From the NCBI RefSeq assembly GCF_018143015.1, contig NC_054758.1, forward strand, positions 13,372,001 to 13,436,000: a stretch of DNA of 64,000 nucleotides, read 5' to 3'. The notes below the pieces were generated by a model. The model had not been told where the DNA came from, made no database searches, and saw only the letters and a list, made by a program, of their open reading frames with translations. Shown piece by piece: positions 60,303 to 64,000 of this stretch. Numbering within the stretch: position 1 is the first letter of the stretch; each line of letters opens with the position of its first letter. The DNA comes from Lytechinus variegatus (Eukaryota; Echinodermata; Echinoidea; Temnopleuroida; Toxopneustidae). The position numbers and the translations under genes are program-made.

Positions 60303-60336
<34 letters not shown>
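60303..60336. repeat. TG dinucleotide tract
   Basis: About 34 bases of TG, preceded by a TA tract at 60277-60302. Confidence 0.9.
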
Positions 60337-63428
<3,092 letters not shown>

Positions 63429-63540
63429 TTTAAAGGTCAAGTCCACCTTAGAAAAATGTTGATTTGAATCAAAAGAGAAAAATCAGACAAGCACAATGCT
63501 CAAAATTTCATCAAAATCGGATGTAAAATAAGAAAGTTGC
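63429..63540 (+). mobile_element. MITE with GGTCAAGTCCACCT ends, left half
   Basis: CTTTAAAGGTCAAGTCCACC, then TTTGAATCAAAAGAGAAAAA and TTTCATCAAAATCGGATGTA, as in 26166-26740. The opposite end is not found before 63660. Confidence 0.75.
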
Positions 63541-63663
63541 GCCTAATTCACGTTTATAACATTAGGCCTATACATTATTCACTTATTTTGTATCCATACG
63601 TCGGTTACTAGACGACGAGTCGTTGACGATGTGGAGTAAGTCAGGTCGTTGGATCAAGGCCGG

Positions 63664-64000
63664 TTAGAAATACGTGTCCAGTTTTCCATTGTAGCCTTTA
63701 GGCTGTTCGCTCCCGTTCGTGGCGCCATGATGGTAGGGCCCGTTTGTTAAGTAACCATGGTAACCACCGGTTCGCTTTCCGTACGAGAACCCATTGTCGT
63801 GTACCGCGTAGTGATCCTTGAAGCCAGGAGATGCGCCATCATTCATGCCAGAATCTAATCCCATCTCAAGCTTGGCGTTCATTTCGTGCATGATTCGAGG
63901 GTTGGTTTGCGGTCTAGGACGTTCATATCCCCCTGTTGGCCCCCGTTTCAAATAGCCCGGTATTCCATAAGAAGGGTCACCCTTCGTTAGCTTCATCTCC
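63664..64000 (-). CDS. C-terminal exon of an unrecognised Gly/Tyr-rich protein (partial)
   Basis: An open frame enters from beyond the right edge and ends at a TAA (63664-63666). It is much richer in GC than its surroundings, with animal-like codon use. The 111 or so residues are hydrophilic with no membrane segment: GDPSYGIPGYLKRGPTGG, ERPRPQTNPRIMHEMN, GYHGYLTNGPYHHG, ending KLDTYF. The last four residues could be a PDZ ligand. It looks like a cytosolic tail or disordered C-terminus. The Met at 63996 is probably internal. I do not recognise the family. Confidence 0.6.
   Translation of the reverse strand, partial: EMKLTKGDPSYGIPGYLKRGPTGGYERPRPQTNPRIMHEMNAKLEMGLDSGMNDGASPGFKDHYAVHDNGFSYGKRTGGYHGYLTNGPYHHGATNGSEQPKGYNGKLDTYF

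Overview
The window looks like AT-rich, repeat-dense genomic DNA of a marine invertebrate, most likely an echinoderm of the sea-urchin type. The case rests on intron-bearing animal genes (a secreted C-type-lectin protein and a muscarinic-like receptor), tRNA-headed SINEs, a CR1-group LINE with a PHD finger, an Ngaro-type tyrosine-recombinase retroelement and many small inverted-repeat transposons. No species assignment is proven.

Host genes. (1) A two-exon plus-strand gene (6631-6743 joined to 9607-10279) encodes a secreted C-type lectin domain followed by a proline-rich basic tail, an architecture like spicule-matrix proteins. (2) A three-exon minus-strand gene (49874 down to 41178) encodes a 384-residue class A receptor closest to muscarinic acetylcholine receptors, but with the acetylcholine-cage residues replaced. 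All splice sites and phases can be read. (3) The last exon of an unrecognised Gly/Tyr-rich protein runs off the right edge (63664-64000, minus).

Mobile DNA, left to right. The first 25 kb is mostly intergenic: dispersed repeats, small palindromic elements, two SINEs, and a Mutator-like element (12881-14488) with 75-bp terminal repeats, a 9-bp target duplication and a GATA array inside. From 25.4 to 41.2 kb there is a nested stack. A tandem CACTGTG minisatellite (about 26.0-41.2 kb) is split by a fold-back element (27115-39938) whose ends are TTCGTTAATCCGAA arrays. That element is split by a young Ngaro retroelement (28603-38113) with the A1-body-B1A2-B2 split-repeat layout. Smaller MITEs sit in the outer layers. 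The minisatellite reaches into the last exon of the receptor gene and appears to supply its stop codon.

From 41.3 to 50.9 kb, receptor introns and flanks hold a TA-flanked mariner-type element and several MITEs. From 51.4 to 58.0 kb lies a decayed minus-strand CR1-group LINE with a 2A-like motif ahead of its PHD finger; it is interrupted by a 1.9-kb inverted-repeat element and a 0.26-kb foreign segment. A truncated Penelope-like fragment (59.05-59.8 kb) with a degenerate hammerhead-like motif, then a tandem and inverted cluster of tRNA-like SINE units (60.3-61.2 kb), precede the AT-rich right end.
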